Source: Diplolepis rosae (Eukaryota; Arthropoda; Insecta; Hymenoptera; Diplolepididae). Taken from it: 64,000 bases of DNA. Below are positions 53,500 to 64,000 of the stretch, in pieces. Under the pieces are notes generated by a model. It saw only the letters and a program-made list of their open reading frames with translations. It was not told the origin of the DNA and did not search any database. Positions within the stretch are counted from its first letter, which is position 1. Every line of letters begins with the position of its first letter. The stretch covers positions 10,044,001-10,108,000 of the forward strand of contig JAPYXD010000704.1 of NCBI GenBank assembly GCA_030998225.1, read 5' to 3'. A program made the translations under genes and the position numbers.

Positions 53500-54650
53500 A
53501 AATCGAAAATTATTGAATTCAAAGAAACTTTTGTCTTGGATAATGAAAAATCTTGACCTCGTTCAAACGAATTTAGGTTCATTCAACAAAATTTTGATTT
53601 ATTCATAGACAACTTTTGGTTAAATATAATAAATCATTAATTCTAAAAACGTTGATTGACTGAATATTAATACATTTATTCAGTTGATAGAAACAAATTT
53701 TTGTTCAATCAATCACATTTTTCTTTGAGTGCTCATTATTTCTGACGATACTTTATTTCTTAAAAAGATGCAATGAGAAAACAATTTATTTAAATACATT
53801 TTGCTGAATCGACCTAATCCTTTTTTTTGGCAGATTAGTTCTGTTTGATAGTTCTCAGTTCCTTGCTTACGAACAATTTATATGAATTTGACTTCAAGAA
53901 GTCCACAAATCCAAGTAATTTCCTTTGCCATGTATTTGAAAAATAGATCTATTTAGAGTTTAGACATCATGACTCTACATTTTAGAATAACATATGGGTA
54001 TATCTTCTTGTTTATAAGATACCAGGGACTAGCTTATTAAGATAATGTAAACATTTATAACGCACATTATTTTCAAAATTTACAAGAATTTCTTCTATTA
54101 TCAATAGTATTGAAACTTGAATGGACCCAACGTCAATACTAACGGTTACAATCATATTTCTACAATTCATAGTAATTGCGACTCAATTTCTGATCCCTTT
54201 AATGCATCAAATGTCACTCCCGTTTTTCTCGTTCTCGTCATTACTATCTCTCTCTATCTAATTACGAAATTACATCTATTCCAGAGTCATTAGAGCTTAA
54301 CATGAATGACCAAGCTACAAGAGCTTATAATCGAAGTGATAACAAAATTACTAAATAACGACCAGTTTGACTGTAGTTATATTTCAACAAGATCTCCTAT
54401 AACGTCACACTCAAATGTTCAAATAATACTAATTTATTTACTGAATTTTCAAAAGCAGCCATTATTTGTATTTGGGTCACGAAGAATGAAAACGGACCTG
54501 AGTCTACTTTTTTGGTAAAATTGAATTTTCTGCATGAGACACCTCTTTATTGCTTTTCACGCCTACTTCAATTAAAAATTACTCTTCTGTCAGTTTCCTT
54601 TATGTGAATAGCGCTTTTTGAAAAACAGAGCAAATAGAACAAAAATTAAC
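53500..54650. other. no gene seen; TTTGAGTG-type repeat at 53510-53720
   Basis: The first 220 bp resemble the AAAGAAA repeat at 26064-26250. The rest is AT-rich without recognisable content. Confidence 0.45.
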
Positions 54651-54655
54651 TTTAA

Positions 54656-54890
54656 GGTAGTTGTCGCGCCAAAAATCAGTCTCTGGAAAAAGAAGTTTTT
54701 CTATGATTTCTAGACTGGCAATTATATCATCAGCCGTGTCATATGTAAGGAAAGACACTCTTTTTAATAAAAAAATTTAAAAATTACGAAAAATAATATT
54801 TTAATAATGTTTTTTGTAATAGGATATTTTCTTATTATTTCTCCATACCAAATTTTCAAAAAAGCTGCGATTCTGATAAATCATGAATCA
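54656..54890. mobile_element. single arm of a TTAA-flanked foldback
   Basis: Starts GGTAGTTGTCGCGCC after TTAA (54652-54655) and matches 58973-59200 (TTTTTCTATGATTTC, TCATCAGCCGTGTCATATGT, AAGGAAAGACACTC). The second arm is absent or too decayed to see. Confidence 0.8.
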
Positions 54891-54894
54891 TTTT

Positions 54895-55745
54895 TTTAGG
54901 AAAAGGATGATACAATACATTTTTTGGAAAAAATTAGAGACAAAAACATTTGTTCATTAATGGTTTTCTGACATTTGTGATTTTTTCTTAACCTTCCTAA
55001 GAATAATCTCAATTTTCATTCAATCATATAATAAACAACAGCTTATTCTGTTCATAGAAATATTTTCTACAGTTCCACTTGTTAAATTTTTTAAATACGT
55101 TTTTCAGAAGATAGACTATACAAAACTTGCTTATTCCAAAAATTATAATAAGAAGTATTTTTAAAAAATTTCACGAGTAGAATTGAAAGTCTGGATTAAA
55201 TAACTCGCAGAGCGTTCGAGATCGTGTAAAAGTATTGTCCAAACGTCTCGGTGAATGGAAATTTTAAAAGTCTAAACATTAAAATTTTTAAATATAAGAT
55301 TGTAGAAAATGACGAAACGGAAAGTTTTTCTGTTGTCTGTTTCTTATCTGATGATTATTTTAATAATACACATGAAAAACTGAAAAAAAATTCGTCTCTA
55401 AATTCAATGTTTTTTGTCGAAGAATAATATTAAAGATGAAATTTATGGAGTGAAAGTTTAACTACTGTTATTTATCAAATATTACTTACGTCCTAGAAAC
55501 AGTTTTTCTGGAATTTAAGTAAAATATTAGTGACAGAAATAATAATAATGAGGAAAGTAATTAAGGAACGGTATAAGTAATAGTTTGCTATTTCGATATT
55601 TCCAGGAAAGAGAGGTCGTTCAAACACACAACCATACAAATAATTAATCATTTAAAACGCTTTCCTGTAAAAGGCACATTTTCACCAATTTTCAATAAAC
55701 TAATCTGAAAATGTTCAGAAAACTTTCTTCAATAGTAAGAAACAA
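54895..55745. other. no gene seen (AT-rich)
   Basis: Nothing recognisable. Confidence 0.5.
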
Positions 55746-55750
55746 ATGAA

Positions 55751-55775
55751 GGGGGTGTGGGGCGGGGGGGGGGGA
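55751..55775 (+). repeat. guanine run with quadruplex potential
   Basis: GGGGGTGTGGGGCGGGGGGG continuing to 11 consecutive G (55764-55774). Runs of 5, 4 and 11 G with 1-3 base spacers can supply four G-tracts. Unusual in this AT-rich DNA. Confidence 0.9.
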
Positions 55776-55889
55776 GTCTATATTAGGAAGTATGCGACAC
55801 TTTTTCCTAAAATGAGTTATTTTCGAGTTAATGAGTATTCTTATATAGGACGTCATGACGCCGTTTAGGAATATGCATAATTATTTATA

Positions 55890-57950
55890 ATTATTAACAT
55901 TCTCATTATATGAGGAGGTATTGCTTTTATGTGAAAAACCACTCTTGGAATTTCCACCAAATCTTTACATTTTGAAACTCCATAAGTCAGTAAAAACGGA
56001 TTTTACGAAAATTTTTAGCGTCTGAGACACGATATTTTTCGATACAATTATCGGAATGAATTGAAATTTGGAACACCTTTTGAGGGCCCAAAAATAAAGG
56101 ACGACTTCGTTAACCAGCCATTTGTGACAAATGACACAGGTTTTACTCATATAAAACGTTTTTTTAAAACTCAAAACTCTACACGGAATACGAAAAAAAT
56201 GTTGTGGACAAATTTAGTAAATTGCATGTAAAAGACATAGAACACCGAACGCAAAGCGTGAAATCCACATATTCAGGAGCGCGAAGCACGATGATCCAAA
56301 CGCGCGCGAAGTTTGGTACTTATTTTTACAACTTGATTATTTAGTAAATTCTACAAGAAGTTCAGTTGAATGAACATATTTTCTGCAGTTTTCACCTATC
56401 TTCCAGTAAAATCTAATAAACTTGGATTTTTTAAATTTTTTTAGATTTTACTGGACGCTAAATGAAACGTACAGAAAATCTGTTGATTGAACTGAACTTC
56501 TTGTAACATTTACTAAAAATTAAGGTTGTAAAAATAAATACTGAACTTCCTGTGAATTTTACGAATCTTTTTATTTGCTTGTAGGGTATATTACGTGTGT
56601 ATACCAAGTTTCAAACACTTTCTATAATATAGTAGATGTATATATATAATATTTGCTCAATTTACGCCGATTTATTTTTTTTTTTAACTACTCGAATTTC
56701 AAGATAAAATGTTTTCAGTTTTTTATACACTTTATGAAAAATAATCATCGAATAAAAAAACAGTAATCAGAAAAAATTGCTGTCTCGTCATTTTCTACAA
56801 ACCTATATTTAAAAGTAATTAAAAATATAACATTGATTAATTAAATTATATTTCTGTGTTTCCAATTTTTTTTCTTCGAAAATACTCTTTCGTTTTTAAA
56901 TGATCCCTTCAATAATTATATAGCTATTTTTGAAAGAAAAATAATCTATTTTTTCCTAAGGTCTCATTTTTTCGTGTGTACTACCTTAAACTCTTATTTA
57001 GTTTGAGGTTATGTCAATTGGTCGACCCACCTTAAAATCAACAAAATCGGACATTCAAAAATTATTTTTATTGTTGACAAAATACAGTATTTTTATAATA
57101 TCGACTTTCCAGGACTCATATACTTTAGCGCATGTTTCTTTTAGGTCAAGTTTTGTTCACATGAGAGTCACTTCAACACTTTCTAAAGTGTCGAGAAAAT
57201 TAAACCTGCTCTGTCTTCTAAAAGTCATAAATAACAAATCCAAAATAAATAATTCATAATACGCGTGTTTAAGAACATAAAAACACTGGTTTATGGCAAC
57301 ATTGGAAATTTTTTTTACTTTCCACAATAAAACATAATAACCAGATAAGAAATTAATTTTTTTATCATTAAAGAATTGTATAACTGTGAGTTTCTATGGA
57401 GAAGAGATTAAAATTTTTAATTCCTGAATGCGAGAAAAAATCGAATCTGAATTTAACAATCTTATATAATTTGGGACACAAATTTATCGCAAACAAATAA
57501 AAATTCTATTTTGCATCAAATCTATGCGAGATACGAAAAAAATGTTAGGAAAGAGAATTGTTCCCTCCAGAAAGAATTGCAAATTAGCTTCTGACTATTT
57601 TTCATGAAAGTTATCACTTTTCATTTATTCATCAAAAACGTTTTTATAAAAATCAAAAATTCGATTATCCCGACAAAATATACGTAATACGGAAAAAATG
57701 TTAAGAAACAAAATTTTTTATTTTAAAAAGATTCACAACTCTGCTCTAGAACATTTTTTCATAAGTGTTTTATCTTTTGTTTATTAATGAAAAATATAAT
57801 TTAAAATTTAAAAAAATCCACTTTCAAAGGGAAACTCTACGCGGAATAAGAAAAAAATATTGGAGACTTTAGTAAATTGCATGTAAAGTAAATAGAACAC
57901 CGAGCGCAAAACGCGATGACCGAACCGCGCGCTCAACTTTTTATTTTTAT
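55890..57950 (+). repeat. long dispersed repeat, copy 2
   Basis: 55900-56170 follows 9780-10090 (GCTTTTATGTGAAAAACCAC, ATTATCGGAATGAATTGAAA, CTTCGTTAACCAG). GC-rich GCGCGAAG blocks recur at 56240-56320 and 57895-57930, each preceded by TAGTAAATTGCATGTAAA. Units with GCGAGATACGAAAAAAATGTTA recur between 57500 and 57850. Coding content is not recognisable; 57011-57259 is open but anonymous. Confidence 0.7.
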
Positions 57951-57954
57951 TTTT

Positions 57955-58554
57955 TGTTTTTATTTTTTAACAAAGTTTTCTGCATCAGCTGAGATAAATG
58001 CGAAAATGCACGATTTCCGTGTGTCTTTTATGGGTCTTGTCATAAAAATCAGATTCGCGTTAATTTTCATTATTACATTCGTAATAAGCGCCTCAAATTA
58101 CGTTTGTATACATAACTTCAAGAGTAACCACTTTTTGGAATTTGACCCATATTCTCTTATTAAATTAAATATCCTCTTATAAATTGTACATTTTATTGAC
58201 ATACATTTTTCGAAAAGTATCTATTTAAGTTTAATTATCTTGATTTACGGACGCACACGGGGAAAAATAGTTGAAGTAATTTTACTCAACTCTGTCGATT
58301 AAACTTGGGACATAAGGACATTTGAACATTTATTAAATCCTAGTCGGGTAAAATAAATTTGATAAATGCCTAATTCACCCAAAGTGAATAACAATAAGTT
58401 TTAATATAGGGAATATTATGGAGTTGAGTAAAACGTTTTCAACGACAGGGCATCAACATGCGTCAGTGGGTTAACATGAAATGTATAAGTATATCACCGA
58501 CGCTTGAGGAGCTTCAAACCGTAGTTGAGTAAAATTAGCATCGGGCGTATTATT
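57955..58554. other. no gene supported
   Basis: 58258-58550 holds a repeat-like block with GTTGAGTAAAA words and CTTGGGACATAAGGACA, echoing 37100-37150. The frame 57916-58182 is unrecognised. Confidence 0.45.
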
Positions 58555-58643
58555 TTAACTGGCAATGGTATGGTTCTCTTAAATAAAAAAAAATTCTTAT
58601 CTCAAGCTTTCCATTAGTCATCCGATACATACATACATACATA
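58555..58643 (-). repeat. dispersed repeat delta, copy 2 (left flank of mariner)
   Basis: The reverse complement matches 32739-32815 (TCATCCGATACATACATACA, GTTCTCTTAAATAA). It contains the (CATA)n run directly next to the mariner end. Confidence 0.85.
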
Positions 58644-58718
58644 CGAGGTCTGCCCGGAAAGTATCGGGCCTAATACCTTTATATCTCCAATAGTCAATAG
58701 TAAAGCCTCACGAACCTA

Positions 58719-60193
58719 TACGCTCTGTGCGTGACTGCAGCGCCATAGCATGAGTGAACTAAAGGAGGCTGTTAGAGAACTTTTACAATGTATTATAATG
58801 GGACTCACTTATAAAAATGTTTATTATCAATAAAAAAACAACAAAAAAAACAATTTAGTTCACTTTAAAATTCAATTGTTTTTCCTTGTGAAGTATTTGT
58901 GTGAAATCAACAGTAAATAGTAAGTATTTTCCATAGTAAAAATGATATAGAAACCAGTAAATATAAGGTTAAGGTAGTTGTCATGCCAAAAATCAGCCTC
59001 TAGAAAAAGAAGTTTTTCTATGATTTCAAGACTGAGAATTGTATCATCAGCCGTGTCATATGTAAGGAAAGACACTCTTTTTAATGAAAAAATTTAAAAA
59101 TTACGAAAAATAATTTTTTAATAATGTTTTTTGTAATAGGATTTTTCCTTACTATCGCTTCTTACCAATTTTTTTAAAAATGATTGAAGTTTCTTAAATC
59201 ATTGCTTATTTTTTCGGGGAAAATATTCTCTACAACTTGACCGTTTCCAATTTTTGAAAATAAATTCTTTAATGGCTGAAATAATTAAAAATCAATTTTC
59301 CAAAATAAAATTTTTATAAACAAATTGCTGTATTTGATAATAATTGATTTATTTTCAAAAATTGGAAACGGTTAAGTTGTAGAGAATATTTCCCCAGAAA
59401 AAATAAGCTATGATTTAAGAAACTTCAATCATTTTCAAAAAATTGGTAAGAAGCGATAGTAAGGAAATATCCTATTACAAATAACATTATTAAAATAGTA
59501 TTTTTCGTAATTTTTAAATTTTTTCATTAAAAATAGTGTCTTTCCTTACATATGACACGGCTGATGATACAATTCTCAGTCTTGAAATCATAGAAAAACT
59601 TCTTTTTCTAGAGGCTGATTTTTGGCATGACGACTACCTTAAGTTAATGACAGATCAAAACAGACTAGAAAAATAATAAAGAATTAAATTGTAATTTTAT
59701 GATGACAGTTTTAGGTACTTGTTGAGTAAATAAATATTAATTGTTTATTTTTAGATTCAAATTCATCATGGATATAATTATTAAAACAGGTTTTCAATCA
59801 ATTAAACATACAATAGAATTTCAATCACAAACGAAAATTAAAGGTAAAAATCTCGTTCTATCAGAACACGTACGAGATGTCCAAGAGTTCCGTAGAAATA
59901 ATAACTTTTGCCTTCTTACTGCAGCTACCCACTTATTCCTTTGATTTATTTTCCATTTAGACGTTGGAAGTTTATAAAATTTACACTCACTTTTCCTGCT
60001 TGTATTTTTACAATTCACAACAAAACAACTTCGGTGGCTTATTTCAGCTATATTTTTTTAATTAAAACAAAATTTAGATTTGCACATGTATTTTGATTGC
60101 TCGGAAATATAAAACAGCCTCCTTTAACGCCTAAATTATCCACTGCGTGCGCTGGCGCCGATCTAACTCTCCCTACCATGACTTCGCACGGTG
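58719..60193. mobile_element. 1.5 kb insertion in mariner 5' UTR, itself carrying a TTAA foldback
   Basis: Relative to the copy at 13556, the text CACGAACCTAT to CTATCGGTTGCTTG is split here, with CCTAT on both sides (58714-58718, 60194-60198). Subterminal complementary 13-mers AAAGGAGGCTGTT (58761-58773) and AACAGCCTCCTTT (60113-60125) lie inside, next to GCGCCA blocks. Class unknown. The open frame 59741-59944 is anonymous. Confidence 0.65.
58973..59638. mobile_element. TTAA-flanked foldback nested at level three
   Basis: TTAA at 58969-58972 and 59639-59642. Arms of about 280 bp are nearly perfect (ends GGTAGTTGTCATGCCAAAAA; GACGACTACC), with a centre of about 100 bp. Same family as 54656-54890. 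666 bp. Confidence 0.93.
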
Positions 60194-60298
60194 CCTATCG
60201 GTTGCTTGATGACATCTGCCGGACGTATAGTTCATGCGCAGCGTGTCTCTGTTTACAAAGCTATTTTTGAGTTCAGTGGATTTTGTGATTGTTAAAAA

Positions 60299-61615
60299 TG
60301 ACTGAAAGATTAGATCAACGAATTTGCATCAAATTTTGTTTTCAACTCGGGAAAACGAGTTTGGAAACTACTCAGATGATGCAGAAGGCCTTTGGGAATG
60401 ACTGTATGAGCAAAACACGAATAAAAGAGTGGTATAATTGTTTCAAAGGAGGCCGCACTTCTGTTCATAGAGATTCTCGTTCTCGCCAGGCCGTGTTCGC
60501 GAGCATAGACGATAGCGGCCACTATACTTTGATCCTGTTTTGAGCTTACGCCAGATGGCGCCGAAGTATAATTTCTTAAACCTCACCCCGCTGACCACCG
60601 CACCATAGTTGCATCACTAATGGCTGCTAATGGTCACTAAAATGTGCTAAGATGCTAACGAATAGGAATAAACTTGGAGGTTTAATAAAACTATTTAAGT
60701 AATTATTTTTGAGTAAGTATTCGAATCGCATTGATAAACTTGCTTTTTGTGATTGCAGTTTTCTGATATGTGCATCCTTGCATACATGGAGTATTATTAT
60801 TTCAATGTATATATTTGTAATTTTGGGACGCTTGGGTGATCATCTCTATTTGTGTTTAGCCTGACAGTACTCTGCGATACACAATTAAAACTCCATGTAT
60901 GTGAGGATGCACTCATCAGGAAACTGCAATCACAAAAAGCAAGATTATCAATACGATTCGAATAATTACTCGATAATAATTACTTAAATAATTTTATTTA
61001 ACCTCAAAGTTTATTCCGATTTCATTATTTCCTGAATTATCTGAACATGATCTGAATATGATCTGTACATGATCTGAACAGTCATCTATTATCTTCGTTT
61101 AGGGTTTTGAGCTTACGCCAGATGGCTCTGACGAAATCTATGTGGGCCACCACTAAAGCATTACGCGGGTATAGCCTGGTTCTCGCCGACCTTCGACGAG
61201 AAAAACATTGGATAATATTGAGCGGGTGCGACTTGCGATTGAAGGTGATCGTCGATTAACTGTTCGTGAAATTGAAAATGATCTCGGAATACCGAAAACT
61301 ACTGTTTGGGAAATTTTAAACAAGATTTTAGGAATGATTCGCGTGTGTGCGGTGACTGGCTTCTTCACCACGATAATGCGCCAGCGTATTCATCGAATCA
61401 TAGCCCCCTGTGACTTTTGGCTGTTTCCAAAACTCAAAGGACAGCGATTCGATGACAAAACGACGGTTGGAAAAAATGCGAGGAGCGTACTCAAGGCCAT
61501 CCCTAAAAGTGAGTTCCAGAACTGTTTCGAAAAGTGGAAATATCGCTGGAACCGTGTTATTCAATCAAGTGAGGATTACTTTGAAGGATGCCACCCGCCC
61601 GCTGATGAAGAATAA
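60299..61615 (+). pseudogene. mariner transposase, copy 2, split by a hAT MITE
   Basis: MTERLDQRICIKFCFQLGKT then MSKTRIKEWYNCFKGGRTSV and RDSRS (residues 1-64, first HTH), where the MITE enters. Coding resumes RPSTRKTLDNIERVRLAIEG and the second HTH GIPKTTVWEILNKILGM. A deletion removes the central part with Asp 1 and most of the Asp 2 region. The C-terminus keeps APCDFWLFPKLKGQRF (Asp 3), KSEFQNCFEKWKYRW and CHPPADEE, stop at 61615. Confidence 0.92.
60487..61178. mobile_element. hAT-type MITE with internal foldback
   Basis: Ends CAGGCCGTGTTCGCG and CGCGGGTATAGCCTG; 8-bp duplication GTTCTCGC at 60479-60486 and 61179-61186. Inside, 60645-60790 and 60885-61020 are reverse complements (AATTACTTAAATAATTTTAT, TTTTTGTGATTGCAGTTT). 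692 bp, no transposase. Confidence 0.92.
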
Positions 61616-61676
61616 CGCCAGTGCGGAGCAGTGCGGAGATATAAAGGTAGGCCCGATACTTTCCAGACAGACCTCG

Positions 61677-62004
61677 TACATACCTAAACAACATTATAGC
61701 GATACGCTTTCGTCGAATCACGCACACGCTCGCTTACAATGCTGAGACATAAAATTTGGAACATTCTTATATAGTGACTGCAAGGGTTATTCAGAGCTTG
61801 TGGACCAGTGTCGTGACTAGAGTTCTTGAACCTCACTCAAGTAAAAATAAATCAACTTTTTTCATAAATTATTCATAAAATATTTTTAAAAATTAATATA
61901 ATTAATCAATTATTATAACTATGATTTAATAATAATCAATAATTATATATATATATTTCATATAATTATTGAATTATATTTAATATACATTTTGATTATA
62001 ACTA
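61677..62004 (-). repeat. dispersed repeat delta, copy 2 (right flank)
   Basis: The reverse complement matches 31540-31885; it is interrupted at TA 62003-62004 by the GC-rich TIR element and continues at 63108 to about 63190. Confidence 0.88.
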
Positions 62005-63107
62005 CCCGTGCAGAAATTGTCTCGACTATGCCCTGCTAACGGTCGGGTCCTGGCCGGGCAATAGCCGGGTAACTTTTACCGAACCGGGGCCTGGTTGGGC
62101 CTTGCCCGCGCAGTTGTTTGAAAAATTCTCCCCAACCAGGGCCTGGTCAGACTATGGCCACGCAAGTTGCTTTACGGTTTCCTCCCGGGCACTGGACGGG
62201 ACCCGACCTGGTCGTCGGCTTGTTTCGAAATTTGCATTTTTATGAATATGCCAACAAGTTTTATAAAAATAATGTATCTATAATATATTAAATCAGATTT
62301 TAAAATATATGTGGGACCAAAAATTGTGTAGACAAATTTAAAAACTCAACTTTTGCCAGATATACTTACAGGTTTGAACCTTCATTGAACGATGACAGAA
62401 AATTTTTTTACAAGATAATTAATTATTATGTTTATATTTGGGGTCCTTTAAATATACAATCTGCCATAAACAAACCACTATTGTTTTATTTTCTTGGGCA
62501 AAAACTAATCATTTAGTTTTCAAAAAAATATTTTCCATCGTTCAATGAACATTCAGAACTGTAAGTACGTTTTCTTTTTGTTCTGTTTGTATGTTTTGAC
62601 ATATATTCATGTTTAAATAATCAAAAATGTTTTATTTTTGTATCACAAAAGAGCATGAAGAAAACTTTGATCACGAAATTCACCAGGACAATAATGAGCA
62701 AGAGCCTAATATAAGTGAAGATCCTGCTGATACTGCTGATACACATTCAACAAATGAACTTGATTTAATTTAAAGATTTGTCGCAACAAATATATTATGT
62801 ATGACTAATAAATAGCAATTAAAAATGTATAATTTTCTGCTTTTATTTTAATATTTTAAAGTAATTTAGAGGGTTACATCTTATACGTATACCTGAGCAG
62901 GGACTGGCAGGGTACAGACCGGAAACTATCCGGTACCCGATCGAGGATTAACCGGGCTTCTAGCCCGACCGGGGCGTGCATGATTCCCCGTGACGAAAAT
63001 GACCGCGCCCTGTCCGGTATACCCGGCTGGGGCCCTGATATTATCCAGGCTGATTATCCGGGGCCCGTCCAGGGCCCGATAAAAACCGGTTTAAATTTCT
63101 ACACGGG
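62005..63107 (+). mobile_element. GC-rich TIR element with TA duplication, unclassified
   Basis: Ends CCCGTGCAGAAATT and AATTTCTACACGGG, flanked by TA (62003-62004, 63108-63109). The uninterrupted delta copy (about 31585-31600) has a single TA at this point, so the ends are exact. Subterminal zones of about 200 bp are packed with CCGGG/CCCGG-type words (GGGCCTGG, CCCGGGCA, CCGGTACCCG), in sharp contrast to an AT-rich centre. A splice-acceptor-like TTTGTATCACAAAAG precedes an acidic open tail. Superfamily not recognised. Confidence 0.88.
62650..62773 (+). pseudogene. acidic C-terminal exon remnant of the TIR element
   Basis: After an acceptor-like AAAAG the frame reads EHEENFDHEIHQDNNEQEPN then ISEDPADTADTHST and NELDLI, stop at about 62773. 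Very acidic and Asn/Glu-rich; it could be the end of a transposase or accessory protein. No other exon remains in the element. Confidence 0.4.
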
Positions 63108-63194
63108 TACGTATGAAGTTTAATGAAGCAAAATTTTCAAATGTATTTATATTAAAAAATTGCATTATTATCAAAAATTATCTTTTGTAAAAAC

Positions 63195-64000
63195 ATTTAA
63201 AAGAAGAGTTTTTTATTTTCTGTGTTATATATTTTTAAAATATGGATTTTACAATTGCTAATTCAAAATTATTATCGTGCGTAAGAAATTTATGTGAAAT
63301 CAAAATCCTGTGTAGATTTTTTATATTTTATGTAATACACTTATCAAGACTTTTGCTGTTTAAATATCATGAAAACAATTTAATTTAATAAACTTAAGTG
63401 AAAAAGAAAGAAGTAGTTATAAATAAATTGAGAAATAATTATGAATGGAGAATTTATTAAACTTACAGAATCTATATGACTAGATTATGTCAAACTTTTA
63501 AAGAAATTATATAAACTAGGGGATAATAATCACAGTACAATGAATGTTTAAAATTACTAGTTTATAAGTATGTAGAATCCACTATTAAGTAAGTGATGCA
63601 TTACGCACTAGATAAAACAGTGGCTATTCCACTATTTTGGATTTAGAGAGTACTAAAATAAACTGTAATTGTATTTTGTATGTTTTTAATTGACTTTGAT
63701 TGATAAATATAATAACGTGGAACATCAGTATGTTGAAAATTCAACACGTTTTTTAAATTAAAAAATGTTTATGTGTGCCTTAGGCGCAAATAAATTTCAT
63801 TCGTTCCTGTGTGAATAAATTTAGTTGGTGGAATAAGTCTTGCGATTTACGATTTACTCAACTCTCGATTGAAGCGTAGAGTAGAATGAATGGAAAGCTC
63901 TACTATTTTTGTAATTTAATAAAAGACTGGTTTTTTATAATTATACTACGAGTAATAATATATATATTTAGAAACCTTTAATGCACGCTTTTAAACTTCA
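63195..64000. other. no gene seen (AT-rich)
   Basis: AT-rich to the end of the window; no frame above background. Confidence 0.5.

Larger units (their letters stand above)
58644..61676 (+). mobile_element. mariner, copy 2, with nested insertions
   Basis: TIR CGAGGTCTGCCCGGAAAGTA at left and the complement at right (TACTTTCCAGACAGACCTCG). TA at 58642-58643 and 61677-61678. Without the insertions it would be about 0.9 kb, close to the 956 bp copy at 13556. It contains a composite insertion (58719-60193) and a hAT MITE (60487-61178). Confidence 0.93.

Noticed and set aside
57916..58182. 88-codon frame with hydrophobic segments
   Set aside because: Hydrophobicity follows from TTT/ATT-rich DNA at the end of the long repeat; no splice, start context or homology supports a gene.
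59741..59944. Open frame of 67 codons in the nested insertion
   Set aside because: No family resemblance, and its start overlaps AT-rich leader sequence; more likely chance.
1..64000. CRISPR array, rRNA, bacterial operons or an integrated polydnavirus/viral segment
   Set aside because: No direct-repeat/spacer array, no rRNA text, no clustered intact ORFs and no viral structural or virulence family was recognisable. The window is eukaryotic repeat-rich DNA.

Overview
This is a 64 kb piece of an AT-rich animal genome, almost certainly an insect. The mix of mariner subfamilies (mellifera-, mauritiana-, irritans- and cecropia-like, plus DD41D), R1-type LINE remnants, Penelope-type hammerhead motifs and short AT-rich introns suggests a hymenopteran, but that is inference. 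There is no bacterial operon structure, no CRISPR array, no rRNA and no functional tRNA gene. Most long open frames are shadows or transposase debris.

I can support one host gene: a four-exon, minus-strand chymotrypsin-fold gene at 45054-48207. It encodes a predicted secreted 280-residue serine protease homologue in which the catalytic His is Gln and the catalytic Ser is Val, so it should be proteolytically dead. A TATA/initiator pair and an AATAAA signal frame it, and two of its three introns carry mobile-element debris.

The rest is a mobile-element graveyard. 1-6.5 kb: mariner MITE, R1-like LINE with 5' leader and ORF1, mariner fragment, foldback, DD41D element, small inverted-repeat element. 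6.5-13.5 kb: quiet AT-rich DNA, one tRNA-derived SINE, a long dispersed repeat with internal ~165 bp periodicity. 13.5-19.3 kb: deleted mariner, two repeat blocks, an unclassified TIR element encoding a Cys-rich protein, then a Mutator-like transposase remnant. 20.4-23 kb: mariner with another mariner inside it, then a third mariner fused to an R1 LINE tail. 26.7-36.2 kb: foldbacks, a Cys-rich TIR element with GTAC target duplication, a deleted DD34D/DD37-type element, hammerhead motifs, an 11-bp minisatellite and a BEL/Pao-like LTR with a tRNA-Gly primer site. 37.5-43.3 kb: a 1.9 kb TTAA-flanked foldback and a stack of mariners with hAT and CACTG-type insertions. 45-48.2 kb: the protease-homologue gene. 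48.7-53.5 kb: DD41D element containing another mariner, a mariner MITE, a mariner holding a 137 bp hAT MITE, and SINEs. 54.6-63.2 kb: TTAA foldbacks, a second copy of the long repeat, and a mariner with three further insertions beside a GC-rich TIR element.

The most informative feature is that several insertions can be dated and bounded exactly. For some the reading frame of the disrupted transposase is restored when the insertion plus one target duplication is removed (40931-41770, 52420-52556, 60487-61178). For others a second repeat copy in the same window is the empty site (29417-30288, 62005-63107). The best candidates for undescribed biology are the Cys-rich TIR element at 15974-18342, the GTAC-flanked element at 29417-30288, the GC-rich TA-flanked element at 62005-63107, and the double-dead protease.
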